Shown: positions 16,523 to 25,384 of the stretch, piece after piece
How positions within the stretch are numbered: position 1 is the first letter of the stretch
Layout: the number at the start of each line of letters is the position of its first letter
Source: Curtobacterium sp. VKM Ac-1395
Lineage (GTDB): Bacteria > Actinomycetota > Actinomycetes > Actinomycetales > Microbacteriaceae
Length of the DNA: 64,000 nucleotides
NCBI RefSeq assembly: GCF_015350975.1
Contig: NZ_JADKRX010000008.1
Span: 1-64,000 of the forward strand
Direction: 5' to 3'
Notes under the pieces: model-generated
The model's database searches: none
What the model was told of the DNA's origin: nothing
Seen by the model: only the letters and a program-made list of their open reading frames with translations
Position numbers and translations under genes: made by a program

Positions 16523-16629
16523 AGTCAGATGAGCCCTCCACCGGGGCGTTCAGCGGGTGTCACCTGCCAGAACACCTCACCGGAGCGGGATTCACGGACT
16601 CCTCACCTCGACACGAAAGCAGCACTCCT

Positions 16630-17076
16630 GTGACTCGCACGTTCTCACCGAAGCCGGCAGACGTCCAGCACGACTGGATCGTCATCGACGCCACCGACGT
16701 CGTCCTCGGCCGTCTCGCCTCCCACGTCGCCGCCCTCCTCCGCGGCAAGCACAAGGCCACCTTCGCCCAGCACATGGACATGGGTGACTTCGTCATCATC
16801 GTGAACGCGGACAAGGTCGCACTGACCGGTTCCAAGCTCGCGAAGAAGGTCTACTACCGTCACTCGGGCTACCCGGGCGGCCTCACGGCGACCTCCTACC
16901 CGGAGATGCTCGAGAAGCACCCGACCCGCGCCGTCGAGAAGGCGATCCGCGGCATGCTCCCGAAGAACACGCTGGGCCGCGAGCAGCTCAAGAAGCTCAA
17001 GGTGTATGCGGGTCCGGAGCACCCCCACGCCGCGCAGCAGCCCAAGACGTACATCTTCGACCAGGTCTCGCAGTAA
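16630..17076 (+). CDS. rplM: 50S ribosomal protein L13
   Basis: This 148-residue protein is uL13, an early-assembling large-subunit protein. Typical elements are [16 protein letters not shown], the [13 protein letters not shown] segment, [10 protein letters not shown] and the MLPKNTLGR motif. I chose the GTG at 16630; the open frame continues upstream for 45 codons but without family similarity. It is followed after 39 bases by rpsI, the usual L13-S9 operon, under the TTGACC/TAGGCT promoter. Confidence 0.98.
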   Translation: MTRTFSPKPADVQHDWIVIDATDVVLGRLASHVAALLRGKHKATFAQHMDMGDFVIIVNADKVALTGSKLAKKVYYRHSGYPGGLTATSYPEMLEKHPTRAVEKAIRGMLPKNTLGREQLKKLKVYAGPEHPHAAQQPKTYIFDQVSQ

Positions 17077-17115
17077 CCAGCGGCCACGACGACTTCCAAG
17101 GACTAGAGAAAACTC

Positions 17116-17601
17116 ATGGCTCAGATCGCTGACTCCCTCGACCAGACCCCGGAGAGCTTCACCACGGAGAGCGCACCCGCCGCTGCCGAGGCCGCTCCCC
17201 GTCAGATCCTCAACGTCTCCGGCGGTGCCGTCGGGCGCCGCAAGGAGGCCATCGCCCGCGTGCGCCTCGTCCCTGGCTCCGGCACCTTCGTGGTGAACGG
17301 CCGCACGCTCGAGGACTACTTCCCGAACAAGCTGCACCAGCAGCTCATCAACGACCCGTTCAAGGTGCTCGAGCTCCTCGGCTCCTACGACGTCACCGCC
17401 CGCATCACGGGTGGCGGCCCCTCGGGTCAGGCCGGCGCGCTGCGTCTCGCCATCGCCCGCACGCTGAACGAGATCGACCGCGAGAACAACCGCGCGGCCC
17501 TCAAGAAGGCCGGCTTCCTCACCCGTGACGCTCGCGTCATCGAGCGCAAGAAGGCCGGTCTCAAGAAGGCCCGCAAGGCGTCGCAGTTCTCGAAGCGCTG
17601 A
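17116..17601 (+). CDS. rpsI: 30S ribosomal protein S9
   Basis: The 161-residue uS9 has a 35-residue Ala/Glu-rich N-terminal extension, common in actinobacteria. The canonical fold starts at [18 protein letters not shown] and ends in the basic tail [12 protein letters not shown], which reaches the P-site t[22 protein letters not shown] is the family signature. The gene is the second of the L13-S9 operon, and glmM starts 22 bases after its stop. Confidence 0.98.
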   Translation: MAQIADSLDQTPESFTTESAPAAAEAAPRQILNVSGGAVGRRKEAIARVRLVPGSGTFVVNGRTLEDYFPNKLHQQLINDPFKVLELLGSYDVTARITGGGPSGQAGALRLAIARTLNEIDRENNRAALKKAGFLTRDARVIERKKAGLKKARKASQFSKR

Positions 17602-17623
17602 TCAACTGACGTCGGAGGACACC

Positions 17624-18997
17624 ATGCCCCGTCTGTTCGGTACCGACGGCGTTCGTGGCCTCGCCAACGGCGAGTTGACGGCCGCGCTCGCACTGGGCCT
17701 TGCCCAGGCGAGCGCGGCCGTGCTCACGCACGGACACCACGCGGACGCCCGGCGGGCGTCCGGCCGACCGCGCCCCCGCGCGGTCCTGGCGCGCGACCCG
17801 CGCGTCTCCGGTGAGTTCCTCGGCGCGGCAGTCGCAGCCGGGCTCGCCAGCGCCGGCGTCGACGTCCTCGACGCCGGAGTGATCCCCACCCCGGCCGCCG
17901 CCTTCCTGGTGGCCGACATCGACGCCGACTTCGGCGTGATGATCTCCGCGTCGCACAACCCGGCGCCGGACAACGGCATCAAGTTCTTCGCCGCGGGCGG
18001 GCGCAAGCTCCCCGACGAGGTCGAGGACCGCATCGAAGCCGCCATGCACGACCAGTCCGCGCCGACCCCCACCGGCATCGACGTCGGGCGGATCACCCGC
18101 TTCGCCGACGCTGAGGACCGCTACGTCGTCCACCTGCTCGGCACGCTCCCGCACCGGCTCGACGGGATCCACGTCGTGCTCGACTGCGCCAACGGTGCCG
18201 CCGCGGGCGTCTCGCCCGAGGTCTTCGTGAACGCCGGGGCGAAGGTCACGCTCATCGGGGCCGACCCCGACGGCTGGAACATCAACGACGGCGTCGGGTC
18301 CACCCACATCGACAACCTCGCCCGTGCCGTGCTCGAGGCCGGCGCTGACGTCGGCATCGCCCACGACGGCGACGCCGACCGGTGCTTGGCCGTGGACGCC
18401 GCCGGCAACGCCATCGACGGCGACCAGATCATGGCGATCCTGGCGCTGTCGCTGCAGGAGCGCGGGCACCTGAAGTCCGACACCCTCGTCGCGACGATCA
18501 TGTCGAACCTCGGGCTCAAGCGGGCCATGGCCGACGCGGGCATCACGATGATCGAGGCTGGCGTGGGCGACCGCTACGTCCTCGAGAAGATGAACGAGGG
18601 CGGGTACTCCCTCGGCGGCGAGCAGTCCGGCCACATCATCTTCCAGGAGTACGCCACCACGGGCGACGGCATCCTCACCGGACTGCACCTCGTCGCCGAG
18701 ATGGCGCGCACGGGCAAGTCGTTGCAGGAGCTCGCGTCGTGCATGACCGTGTTCCCGCAGGTGCTGCTCAACGTGCGGGGGGTCGACCGCCACGGGCTCG
18801 CCGACCAGGGCGTGCAGGACGCCGTCGCCGCGGCCACCGCGTCGCTCGGTGACACCGGCCGCGTGCTGCTGCGTCCGTCGGGCACCGAGCCCGTCGTGCG
18901 CGTGATGGTCGAGGCGGCCTCGCAGGAGACCGCTCAGCGCGTCGCCGAGGAGCTGGCCGCGGTCGTCGAGGAGCGCCTGGCGCTCGACGCCGCGTAG
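17624..18997 (+). CDS. glmM: Phosphoglucosamine mutase
   Basis: GlmM converts glucosamine-6-phosphate to glucosamine-1-phosphate on the way to UDP-GlcNAc and peptidoglycan. The 457-residue protein starts [12 protein letters not shown], has the phosphoserine loop SASHNP (Ser near 110), the metal loop HDGDADR and the sugar loop GGEQSGH, with the phosphate-binding [12 protein letters not shown] at the end. The ATG at 17624 has GGAGG ten bases upstream. It lies right behind rpsI and probably shares its transcript. GlmS, the preceding enzyme of the pathway, is encoded at 22050. Confidence 0.97.
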   Translation: MPRLFGTDGVRGLANGELTAALALGLAQASAAVLTHGHHADARRASGRPRPRAVLARDPRVSGEFLGAAVAAGLASAGVDVLDAGVIPTPAAAFLVADIDADFGVMISASHNPAPDNGIKFFAAGGRKLPDEVEDRIEAAMHDQSAPTPTGIDVGRITRFADAEDRYVVHLLGTLPHRLDGIHVVLDCANGAAAGVSPEVFVNAGAKVTLIGADPDGWNINDGVGSTHIDNLARAVLEAGADVGIAHDGDADRCLAVDAAGNAIDGDQIMAILALSLQERGHLKSDTLVATIMSNLGLKRAMADAGITMIEAGVGDRYVLEKMNEGGYSLGGEQSGHIIFQEYATTGDGILTGLHLVAEMARTGKSLQELASCMTVFPQVLLNVRGVDRHGLADQGVQDAVAAATASLGDTGRVLLRPSGTEPVVRVMVEAASQETAQRVAEELAAVVEERLALDAA

Positions 18998-19070
18998 GCG
19001 CTTCGCGGGCTTGCTGCGGCGCGGCTGCGCGCCCGCTGCAGCGCCGCTGCGCGCCGCAGCGAGTTTCGGA

Positions 19071-19134
19071 AGACACCGGTGTTCGTGCTCCGCGCCGCGG
19101 GAAGTCGCGGCGCGGACGACGAGCACCGGCGTCT
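19071..19134. terminator. Long imperfect hairpin between glmM and coaA
   Basis: Two 29-base arms (19071-19099 and 19106-19134) are complementary at all but four positions around a GGAAGT loop; the inner 11 bp are perfect. It lies between the convergent genes glmM and coaA, so it could terminate both. The length is unusual for a simple terminator. A second TGCGGCGCG/CGCGCCGCA pair lies just upstream. Confidence 0.6.
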
Positions 19135-19194
19135 CGCCGACAAGGGCGCGGGACGGGCCGTGCCACCACCACTGGACAGCCAGCGCCGCGCGCG

Positions 19195-20139
19195 TCAGAT
19201 CTTGCGGAGCAGGACCGAGTTCACCTTGTGGTTCGGACCCTTCTTCAGCACGAGGGTGGCCCGGGAGCGCGTCGGCAGGACGTTCTCGACCAGGTTCGGC
19301 TCGTTGATCGCGTGCCAGACCTCGGTCGCGGTGCGGACGGCGTCCTCGCGGGACAGGCTCGCGAACCGGTGGAAGAACGAGTCCGGGCTCGAGAACGCCT
19401 CCTCCTGCAGGGCCAGGAACCGGTCGACGTACCAGGACTCGATGTCGCGGGTCTTGGCGTCGACGTAGATGGTGAAGTCGAAGAGGTCGGACAGCGCCAG
19501 CCGACCGTGCAGCGGCGGCGCCAGCACGTTGAGCCCCTCGACGATGAGGATGTCCGGCTGGCGGACGACGATCTCGGCGTCCTCGACGATGTCGTAGACG
19601 AGGTGCGAGTAGTACGGCGCCCGGACCTCGGCCGCGCCGCTCTTCACCTGGCTGACGAAGCGCAGCAGGGACCGGCGGTCGTAGGACTCCGGGAAGCCCT
19701 TCCGGTCCATGATCCCGCGCCGCTCGAGCTCGGCGTTCGGGTACAGGAACCCGTCGGTCGTGACGAGTTCGACGCGGGGGGTGTCGGGCCAGCGCTTCGT
19801 GAGCTCGCGGAGCAGTCGGGCGACGGTGGACTTGCCGACCGCCACGGACCCGGCCACGCCGATGACGAACGGCGTCCGCCGGGCACGCTCCCCGAGGAAA
19901 CGACTGGTCTCGGCGTGCAGGTCCTTCGCGCCGGCGGCGTAGAGCGTGAGCAGGCGGGAGAGGGGGAGGTAGACCTCCTGCACCTCCTGGATGTCGAGGC
20001 GGTCACCCAGGCCCCGGAGCTGCACGATCTCCGTCTCGGTCAGGGACAGGTGCTCCTTGGGAGCGAGCTGCGACCACTCCGCGCGCGGGATCTCCACGAA
20101 GGGGGAGGGGTGCGCGACGGTGGTCTCCGTGATCGGCAT
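19195..20139 (-). CDS. coaA: Pantothenate kinase type I
   Basis: CoaA phosphorylates pantothenate, the first step of coenzyme A synthesis. The 314-residue protein has the P-loop [12 protein letters not shown], the TTDGFLYPN and [11 protein letters not shown] segments that form the pantothenate site, and VEGLNVL. Length is normal for the E. coli-type enzyme, which is feedback-inhibited by CoA. The ATG at 20139 follows TACGCT by seven bases, so the transcript may be leaderless. It converges with glmM. Confidence 0.97.
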   Translation of the reverse strand: MPITETTVAHPSPFVEIPRAEWSQLAPKEHLSLTETEIVQLRGLGDRLDIQEVQEVYLPLSRLLTLYAAGAKDLHAETSRFLGERARRTPFVIGVAGSVAVGKSTVARLLRELTKRWPDTPRVELVTTDGFLYPNAELERRGIMDRKGFPESYDRRSLLRFVSQVKSGAAEVRAPYYSHLVYDIVEDAEIVVRQPDILIVEGLNVLAPPLHGRLALSDLFDFTIYVDAKTRDIESWYVDRFLALQEEAFSSPDSFFHRFASLSREDAVRTATEVWHAINEPNLVENVLPTRSRATLVLKKGPNHKVNSVLLRKI

Positions 20140-20146
20140 GCGTCCG

Positions 20147-20152
20147 AGCGTA
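20147..20152 (-). promoter_or_regulatory. Putative leaderless -10 box for coaA
   Basis: TACGCT on the minus strand with seven bases (CGGACGC) to the ATG. Confidence 0.5.
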
Positions 20153-20154
20153 CA

Positions 20155-20210
20155 GACGGGAGGCCCGGATCACGTTCGCCGACCGGCGCACGTGACCCGG
20201 GCCTCCCGTC
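20155..20210. terminator. Hairpin behind glutathione peroxidase gene
   Basis: GACGGGAGGCCCGG-type 20-base arms (20155-20174 and 20191-20210) pair with one mismatch around a 16-base loop. It lies downstream of the gpx stop on the minus strand and just upstream of coaA. It contains the dispersed GGGAGGC/GCCTCCC motif. Confidence 0.65.
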
Positions 20211-20241
20211 AGGATCCGCGGCTCGCGCCGGGCGCGACCGC

Positions 20242-20727
20242 TCAGGCGGGGAGGGCCGCTTCGATGGCGGCGATGACCTCGGGAGCGTCCGGCTTCGTCG
20301 TCGGGCGGAAGCGCGAGACGGTGCCGTCCGGCGCCACGAGGAACTTCTCGAAGTTCCAGATGACCCGACCGGCCTTGCCGCCTGCGTCGGGCGTCTGCTT
20401 CAGCTCCTTGTAGAGCGGGTGCGCGCCCATGCCGTTGACCTTGACCTTCTCCGACATCGGGAACGTCACGCCCCACGTGGCGGAGCAGTACTCGTCGATC
20501 GCCTCGGCGGAACCGAGCTCCTGCAGAAACTGGTTGCTGGGGAAGCCGAGGACCGTGAAGCCGCGCGGGCCGTACGTCTTCTGGAGCTCCTCGAGCTGTT
20601 CGTACTGGGGCGCGAGGCCGCAGCGTGAGGCCACGTTCACGACGAGCACCGCCTTGTCCCCGAACGCGCCGAAGGTGGTCTGCTCGCCGCGCAGCGTGGT
20701 GATGGCGATCTCGTCGAAACGTCCCAT
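20242..20727 (-). CDS. Glutathione peroxidase family thiol peroxidase
   Basis: This 161-residue protein reduces hydroperoxides through a cysteine. The peroxidatic site is NVASRCGLAPQYEQLE (Cys 36) and the family signature GFPSNQF follows, with Ser where most homologues have Cys in GFPCNQF. WNFEKFLV supplies the conserved Trp and Asn. Non-selenium members usually use thioredoxin rather than glutathione, and actinobacteria of this group make mycothiol, so the name is historical. The gene follows the ATPase gene by nine bases. A TAGTTT box six bases before its ATG overlaps the ATPase stop codon, suggesting its own promoter. Confidence 0.9.
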   Translation of the reverse strand: MGRFDEIAITTLRGEQTTFGAFGDKAVLVVNVASRCGLAPQYEQLEELQKTYGPRGFTVLGFPSNQFLQELGSAEAIDEYCSATWGVTFPMSEKVKVNGMGAHPLYKELKQTPDAGGKAGRVIWNFEKFLVAPDGTVSRFRPTTKPDAPEVIAAIEAALPA

Positions 20728-20733
20728 GGTCGC

Positions 20734-20739
20734 AAACTA
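20734..20739 (-). promoter_or_regulatory. Putative leaderless -10 box overlapping ATPase stop codon
   Basis: TAGTTT on the minus strand; its TAG is the stop codon of the upstream ATPase gene, and six bases (GCGACC) separate it from the gpx ATG. Confidence 0.4.
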
Positions 20740-21924
20740 GTCGACCAGGTCGAGATCGGCCTGACGGCGGACGAATGCGCGCATGTGCGGCACGGTGAAC
20801 GCGATGCGTCCTCGCTGTGGAGCGAAGACGATGCCCTTGCTGATCAGGGCATGGCGGGCCTGGCTCGTCGCGTTGGCCGCGACGCCGAGGCGTGTCGCGA
20901 CCGCACCGGTTGAGGACTCTCCGTCCGGGTCCTCGGACATGGCGACGAGGTACTGCCGCTCTGCAGGCGTCGCGCTCGCCCACCGGCCGGGGAAGAACCC
21001 GCTGTCGAGTTCGGCGTTGCCGCGGTCGATGGCGCCGATCGCGTCGGCCTCGGTGATCCGCCTGTCCTCTGCCAGGTCCCAGGCAGCGGCTCCGTAGGTC
21101 TGGAGGAAGTAGGGGTACCCGCCGGAGGCGTCCACCAGGACATCGAGGGCACTCGCGTCGAACGTCACGCCCGCGCGTCTGGCTGGCACCACGAGGGCGT
21201 CGCCGGCGGCACCGGAGGGCAACGACCCGATCTCGCGGTAGTCGAACAGTCGCTCCGCGTAGGACTTGGCGGCGGTGAGCGTTCCGGGCACGCTCGGCAG
21301 GCCAGCGCCGACGACGACGAACGGCCACCCACGCTGTCCTGCACGGTGCTGGACTGACAGGAGTGCCCCGAGGAGTTCCGGTTCCAGGTCCTGGAGCTCG
21401 TCGATGAACAACGCGATCACCCGCTGTTGCTCGCGGAGCGCCGGAGCGAGGTCCTCGACCAGTTCTTCGAGGTCAATCTCGATCACGCCGGTGTCTGCTC
21501 GTCCGACGGCAGCCTCGAGCTCGATCGAGAAGCCCAGTCCTCCGAACTGCATGCCGAACGACTTCACGGTGGCCAACGCCTCGAGGACCGCTGCCGACAT
21601 CGCGCGGCCACGACTCAGCCGTCGGGCAGCGAGCGCGATCTCACGGGCGAGTCGCCGTCGAGTCGTCTGTCGGCCCGAGTCCGACGTCTGCCCCTCTACG
21701 TCGACGACGAGCCACCCGGCACGGTCTGCCTGCACGCGGAACTGGTTCAGCAGGACGGTCTTGCCGACACCGCGCAGACCGTGCAGGACGAGGCTCCGGG
21801 CGGTCTGCCCTCGTCGCGAGCGTGCAACGAGCAGGTCGAATGCATCCACCTCTGGCTGCCGGCCGACGAGTTCCGGTGGGCGAAGGCCCGCCCCGGGTGC
21901 GTAGGGGTTGAGTTCGGCATGCAT
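20737..21924 (-). CDS. AAA ATPase with C-terminal winged helix, orphan
   Basis: This 395-residue protein resembles the archaeal-type/ORC-like AAA_16 ATPases. ELVGRQPEVDAFDLLV begins the domain, Walker A is LHGLRGVGKT, Walker B is IALFIDELQD, and a sensor-like VVVGAGLPS follows. The C-terminal 110 residues look like a winged helix (TPAERQYLVAMSEDPDGESS, VATRLGVAANATSQARHALISKGI). Such proteins are found near toxin, mobile or regulatory genes, but none is adjacent here. Codon use is less biased toward G/C than in neighbours, which hints at acquisition. Function is not known. Confidence 0.75.
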   Translation of the reverse strand: MHAELNPYAPGAGLRPPELVGRQPEVDAFDLLVARSRRGQTARSLVLHGLRGVGKTVLLNQFRVQADRAGWLVVDVEGQTSDSGRQTTRRRLAREIALAARRLSRGRAMSAAVLEALATVKSFGMQFGGLGFSIELEAAVGRADTGVIEIDLEELVEDLAPALREQQRVIALFIDELQDLEPELLGALLSVQHRAGQRGWPFVVVGAGLPSVPGTLTAAKSYAERLFDYREIGSLPSGAAGDALVVPARRAGVTFDASALDVLVDASGGYPYFLQTYGAAAWDLAEDRRITEADAIGAIDRGNAELDSGFFPGRWASATPAERQYLVAMSEDPDGESSTGAVATRLGVAANATSQARHALISKGIVFAPQRGRIAFTVPHMRAFVRRQADLDLVD

Positions 21925-21977
21925 CTGACAGATTCTATCCGTCTCTGAGGTTCACGACAGAATCATTCAGAAAGCGG

Positions 21978-21993
21978 CAGACCGTATGGTCTG
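21978..21993. promoter_or_regulatory. Operator-like inverted repeat between ATPase gene and glmS
   Basis: CAGACC and GGTCTG are exact complements separated by four bases (GTAT). The site lies in the 125-base divergent gap, about 45 bases upstream of the predicted glmS -10 box, and could bind a dimeric regulator. Confidence 0.3.
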
Positions 21994-22036
21994 TCTCGAT
22001 CCGGTGTCCACGCAGGAAGGTCGCCCGAGGAGACCA

Positions 22037-22042
22037 TAAGAT
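22037..22042 (+). promoter_or_regulatory. Putative leaderless -10 box for glmS
   Basis: TAAGAT with seven bases to the ATG at 22050. A glmS ribozyme would need a long leader, which is absent here. Confidence 0.5.
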
Positions 22043-22049
22043 CGACGCC

Positions 22050-23897
22050 ATGTGTGGAATCGTCGGCTACGTCGGCAGCAACAGCAGCACGGATGTGCTC
22101 ATCGGTGGTCTCCGTCGGCTCGAGTACCGCGGGTACGACTCCGCCGGGATCGCCGTGATCGACCCCTCCGGGGACATGACCTCGGCCAAGAAGGCGGGCA
22201 AGCTCCAGGCCCTCATCGACGAGCTCGACGAACGTCCGATCCCCGACGGCGGCACCGGCATCGGGCACACCCGCTGGGCGACCCACGGCGGTCCGACCGA
22301 CGAGAACGCGCACCCGCACCTCGCCGACGGCGGCAAGCTCGCGCTCATCCACAACGGCATCATCGAGAACTTCTCCGCGCTGCGTGCCGAGCTGACCGCC
22401 GAGGGCGTCGAGTTCCTCAGCGAGACCGACTCCGAGGTCGCCGCGCACCTCGTCGCGCGGGCCTTCCGCGACACCGGCGACCTGACAACCGCGATGCAGC
22501 AGGCCGTGCAGCGACTCGACGGCGCGTTCACGCTCCTCGTCGTGCACGCCGACCAGCCCGGCGTCGTCGTCGGCGCCCGCCGGAACTCGCCCCTCGTGGT
22601 CGGCCTCGGTGACGGCGAGAACTTCATGGGCTCAGACGTCGCCGCGTTCGTCGCCTACACGCAGCGCGCGCTGTCGATCGGCCAGGACGAGATCGCCACG
22701 ATCCGCCCCGACGGCGTCGACGTCATCCACTTCGACGGCACCCCGGCCGAGCCGAGCGAGTTCGAGGTGAACTGGGACGCCTCGGCCGCGGACAAGGGCG
22801 GCTGGTCCTCGTTCATGGCGAAGGAGATCAGCGAGGAGCCCGAGGCCGTCGCGAAGACGATCCTCGGCCGCGTGCACGAGGGTGCGGTCACCCTGACCGA
22901 CCTCGACCCGATCGCGGACCGCCTGCAGCAGGTCGACCGCGTCGTCGTCATCGCCTGCGGCACAGCGGCCTACGCCGGCATGCTCGGCAAGTACGCCATC
23001 GAGCAGTGGGCACGCGTGCCCGTCGAGGTCGAGCTCGCCCACGAGTTCCGGTACCGCGACCCGGTGCTGAACGACCGCACGCTCGTCGTCTCGATCAGCC
23101 AGTCCGGCGAGACGATGGACACGCTCATGGCCGTGAAGTACGCCAGGGAGCAGGGGGCGCAGGTCCTCTCGATCTGCAACACCCAGGGCGCCACGATCCC
23201 GCGAGAGTCCGACGCGGTGATCTACACCCACGCCGGGCCCGAGGTCGCGGTGGCGTCGACGAAGGCGTTCCTCGCGCAGGGCGTCGCGCTGTACCTGCTC
23301 GGGCTGCACCTCGCCACGCTCCGCGGCACGCTGACGACCGAGCAGGTCGCCGAGCAGGTCGCCGAGCTCGAGGGCCTGCCCGCCAAGCTGCAGCAGACGA
23401 TCGAGGACGCCTCCGGGGTCGCCGAGCTGGCGAAGTGGATGGCGGACACCCGCAGCGTCCTGTTCCTCGGCCGCCACGTCGGGTACCCGATCGCGCTCGA
23501 GGGCGCACTCAAGCTCAAGGAGCTCGCGTACATCCACGCGGAGGGCTTCGCCGCGGGCGAGCTCAAGCACGGCCCGATCGCGCTCATCGAGCCGGGGCAG
23601 ATCGTCTTCGTGATCGTGCCCTCGCCGCGTGACGCCCGGTCGCTGCACCCGAAGGTCGTGTCGAACATCCAGGAGATCCGCGCTCGCGGTGCCCGGGTGA
23701 TCGCCATCGCCGAAGAGGGCGACGCCGCCGTGCTGCCCTTCGCCGACGAGGTCCTCCGGATCCCGCTGGCGACGCCGCTGTTCGAGCCGCTGCTGGCCGT
23801 CGCACCGCTCCACATGTTCGGCATGGAGCTCGCGGCCGCGAAGGGGCTCGACGTGGACCAGCCGCGCAACCTCGCGAAGTCGGTCACCGTCGAGTAG
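22050..23897 (+). CDS. glmS: Glutamine-fructose-6-phosphate aminotransferase
   Basis: GlmS makes glucosamine-6-phosphate from fructose-6-phosphate and glutamine, the first committed step to amino sugars. The 615-residue protein starts MCGIVGYVG with the catalytic Cys directly after Met. GHTRWATHGGPT and HNGIIENF belong to the glutaminase half; two SIS domains follow, with SQSGETMDT and the C-terminal DQPRNLAKSVTVE. The gene heads a cell-wall operon with acpS and two racemases. Product flows to GlmM, encoded at 17624. Confidence 0.98.
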   Translation: MCGIVGYVGSNSSTDVLIGGLRRLEYRGYDSAGIAVIDPSGDMTSAKKAGKLQALIDELDERPIPDGGTGIGHTRWATHGGPTDENAHPHLADGGKLALIHNGIIENFSALRAELTAEGVEFLSETDSEVAAHLVARAFRDTGDLTTAMQQAVQRLDGAFTLLVVHADQPGVVVGARRNSPLVVGLGDGENFMGSDVAAFVAYTQRALSIGQDEIATIRPDGVDVIHFDGTPAEPSEFEVNWDASAADKGGWSSFMAKEISEEPEAVAKTILGRVHEGAVTLTDLDPIADRLQQVDRVVVIACGTAAYAGMLGKYAIEQWARVPVEVELAHEFRYRDPVLNDRTLVVSISQSGETMDTLMAVKYAREQGAQVLSICNTQGATIPRESDAVIYTHAGPEVAVASTKAFLAQGVALYLLGLHLATLRGTLTTEQVAEQVAELEGLPAKLQQTIEDASGVAELAKWMADTRSVLFLGRHVGYPIALEGALKLKELAYIHAEGFAAGELKHGPIALIEPGQIVFVIVPSPRDARSLHPKVVSNIQEIRARGARVIAIAEEGDAAVLPFADEVLRIPLATPLFEPLLAVAPLHMFGMELAAAKGLDVDQPRNLAKSVTVE

Positions 23898-23903
23898 TCG
23901 GCG

Positions 23904-24284
23904 ATGATCATCGGCATCGGGGTCGACGTCGTCGACCTGGCGCGGTTCGAGCGCACCCTCACCAGGACGCCCGCCATGCGGGCGCGCCTGTTCACGGCGT
24001 CCGAGCTCGTGCGTGACGGTGAGCCCCGTGCGATCGCGTCGCTCGCGGCACGGTTCGCCGCCAAGGAGTCACTGATCAAGGCCTTCGGGTCGAGCGCCGG
24101 GCTGAGCTGGCAGGACCTCGAGGTCGTCTCCGACGACCAGCGGAACCCGTCGCTCACGCTGCACCGGCAGGCGCGCCAGGTCGCAGACGCGCGTGGCGTC
24201 CTCTCCGTGCACCTGTCGCTCTCGCATGATGGGGGCATCGCCACGGCGTTCGTGGTGCTGGAAGGAACAGGGGAACCGGCTTGA
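23904..24284 (+). CDS. acpS: Holo-[acyl-carrier-protein] synthase
   Basis: AcpS transfers 4'-phosphopantetheine from coenzyme A to acyl carrier protein. The 126-residue protein begins IIGIGVDVVDLARFERTL, with the metal-binding Asp, and contains RFAAKESLIKAFG, the second signature. HLSLSHDGGIATAFVVLE is the typical C-terminus. It starts six bases after glmS and ends overlapping the racemase start. Trimeric, short-form AcpS usually acts in fatty acid synthesis. Confidence 0.95.
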   Translation: MIIGIGVDVVDLARFERTLTRTPAMRARLFTASELVRDGEPRAIASLAARFAAKESLIKAFGSSAGLSWQDLEVVSDDQRNPSLTLHRQARQVADARGVLSVHLSLSHDGGIATAFVVLEGTGEPA

Positions 24285-25384
24285 GTGCGTTCACGGGGAT
24301 CACGGTCGACCGGGAGGCTCTCATCGCCAACTACGCGACGGTCGCCGACCAGGTGGCACCGTCCGGCGTCATCCCGGTCGTCAAGGCGAACGGGTACGGC
24401 CATGGCGCGGCTGACGCCGCGCAGGCCTTCGTGGACGCGGGCGCGGAGTGGCTCGGGGTGGCGGACATCGACGAGGGCATCGCGCTGCGGCAGGCGGGCA
24501 TCGACGAGGGCGTCCGGATCCTCGCGTGGCTGCACGCCCCCGACGAGGACTTCCGTCGCGCGGCCCAGCACGGCATCACCCCGGCGGTGTCCAGCGTCGA
24601 GCAGCTCTCCAGCGCCGCCGACGCCGAGGTGGCCGCCGTGCACATCTGTGTCGACACCGGGCTCAGCCGGAACGGTGCCGTCGAGTCCGAGTGGCCGGAG
24701 CTCTTCGACCGCGCGGCCTCGCTTGCCCGCGGTGGTGCCCGCACCCGGATCGAGGGCGTGATGTCGCACCTGTCGAACGCCTCGCGCACCGACGACCTCG
24801 ACCAGGACGCCTCCCTGCAACGGGCACTCGACGGGCTCCGCGTGCGGGGGATCGTGCCCGACATGGTGCACCTGGCCGCGAGTGCCGCGAGCCTCGCGCT
24901 GCCGGAGACCCGCCGCGACCTGGCCCGCGTCGGCATCGCGCTCTACGGACTCAGCCCCTTCCCCGACCGGACGTCGGCCGACCTCGGGCTGCGCCCCGCG
25001 ATGCGCCTGACCGCGTCGGTGCTCCGCACCGTGGTCGTGCCGGCCGGCGACGGCGTGAGCTACGGCTACACCTGGCGTGCCGAGACGGACACGCGACTGG
25101 CGGTCATCGGCCTGGGGTACGCGGACGGCTTCGACCGCGGGTTCGGCAACCACGTCTCCGTACGGATCGGTGACCGGTTGTTCCCGGTCGTCGGACGGGT
25201 GGCCATGAACGCGATGCACATTGCCATCGGGGACGCGGACGTCGCCGTCGGGGACGAGGTCGTGCTCTGGGGCGACCCGGCGAACGGCGACCCCGCCGTC
25301 GAGGACTGGGCGTCGGCCGTCGGCACGATCAACTACGAGGTGGTGGCCCGGCTCGGCCGGAGCATCGAACGGAGGACGACGTGA
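24281..25384 (+). CDS. alr: Alanine racemase-family PLP enzyme, first copy
   Basis: This 367-residue fold-III PLP racemase has the PLP lysine in VVKANGYGHG (Lys 35), VDTGLSRNG, the pyridine-contacting Arg in RVGIALYG, and the second catalytic Tyr in GVSYGYTW. The usual MDQ motif near the C-terminus reads MNA here, unlike the next gene. Alr makes D-alanine for peptidoglycan. Start is TTG at 24281, overlapping the acpS stop (TTGA); no ATG or GTG in frame is better placed. It is followed by a second, diverged racemase, so one of the two may act on another amino acid. Confidence 0.88.
   Translation: MSAFTGITVDREALIANYATVADQVAPSGVIPVVKANGYGHGAADAAQAFVDAGAEWLGVADIDEGIALRQAGIDEGVRILAWLHAPDEDFRRAAQHGITPAVSSVEQLSSAADAEVAAVHICVDTGLSRNGAVESEWPELFDRAASLARGGARTRIEGVMSHLSNASRTDDLDQDASLQRALDGLRVRGIVPDMVHLAASAASLALPETRRDLARVGIALYGLSPFPDRTSADLGLRPAMRLTASVLRTVVVPAGDGVSYGYTWRAETDTRLAVIGLGYADGFDRGFGNHVSVRIGDRLFPVVGRVAMNAMHIAIGDADVAVGDEVVLWGDPANGDPAVEDWASAVGTINYEVVARLGRSIERRTT

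Noticed and set aside
22020..22049. glmS ribozyme or riboswitch upstream of glmS
   Set aside because: The start codon lies only seven bases after a -10 box, leaving no room for a leader RNA.
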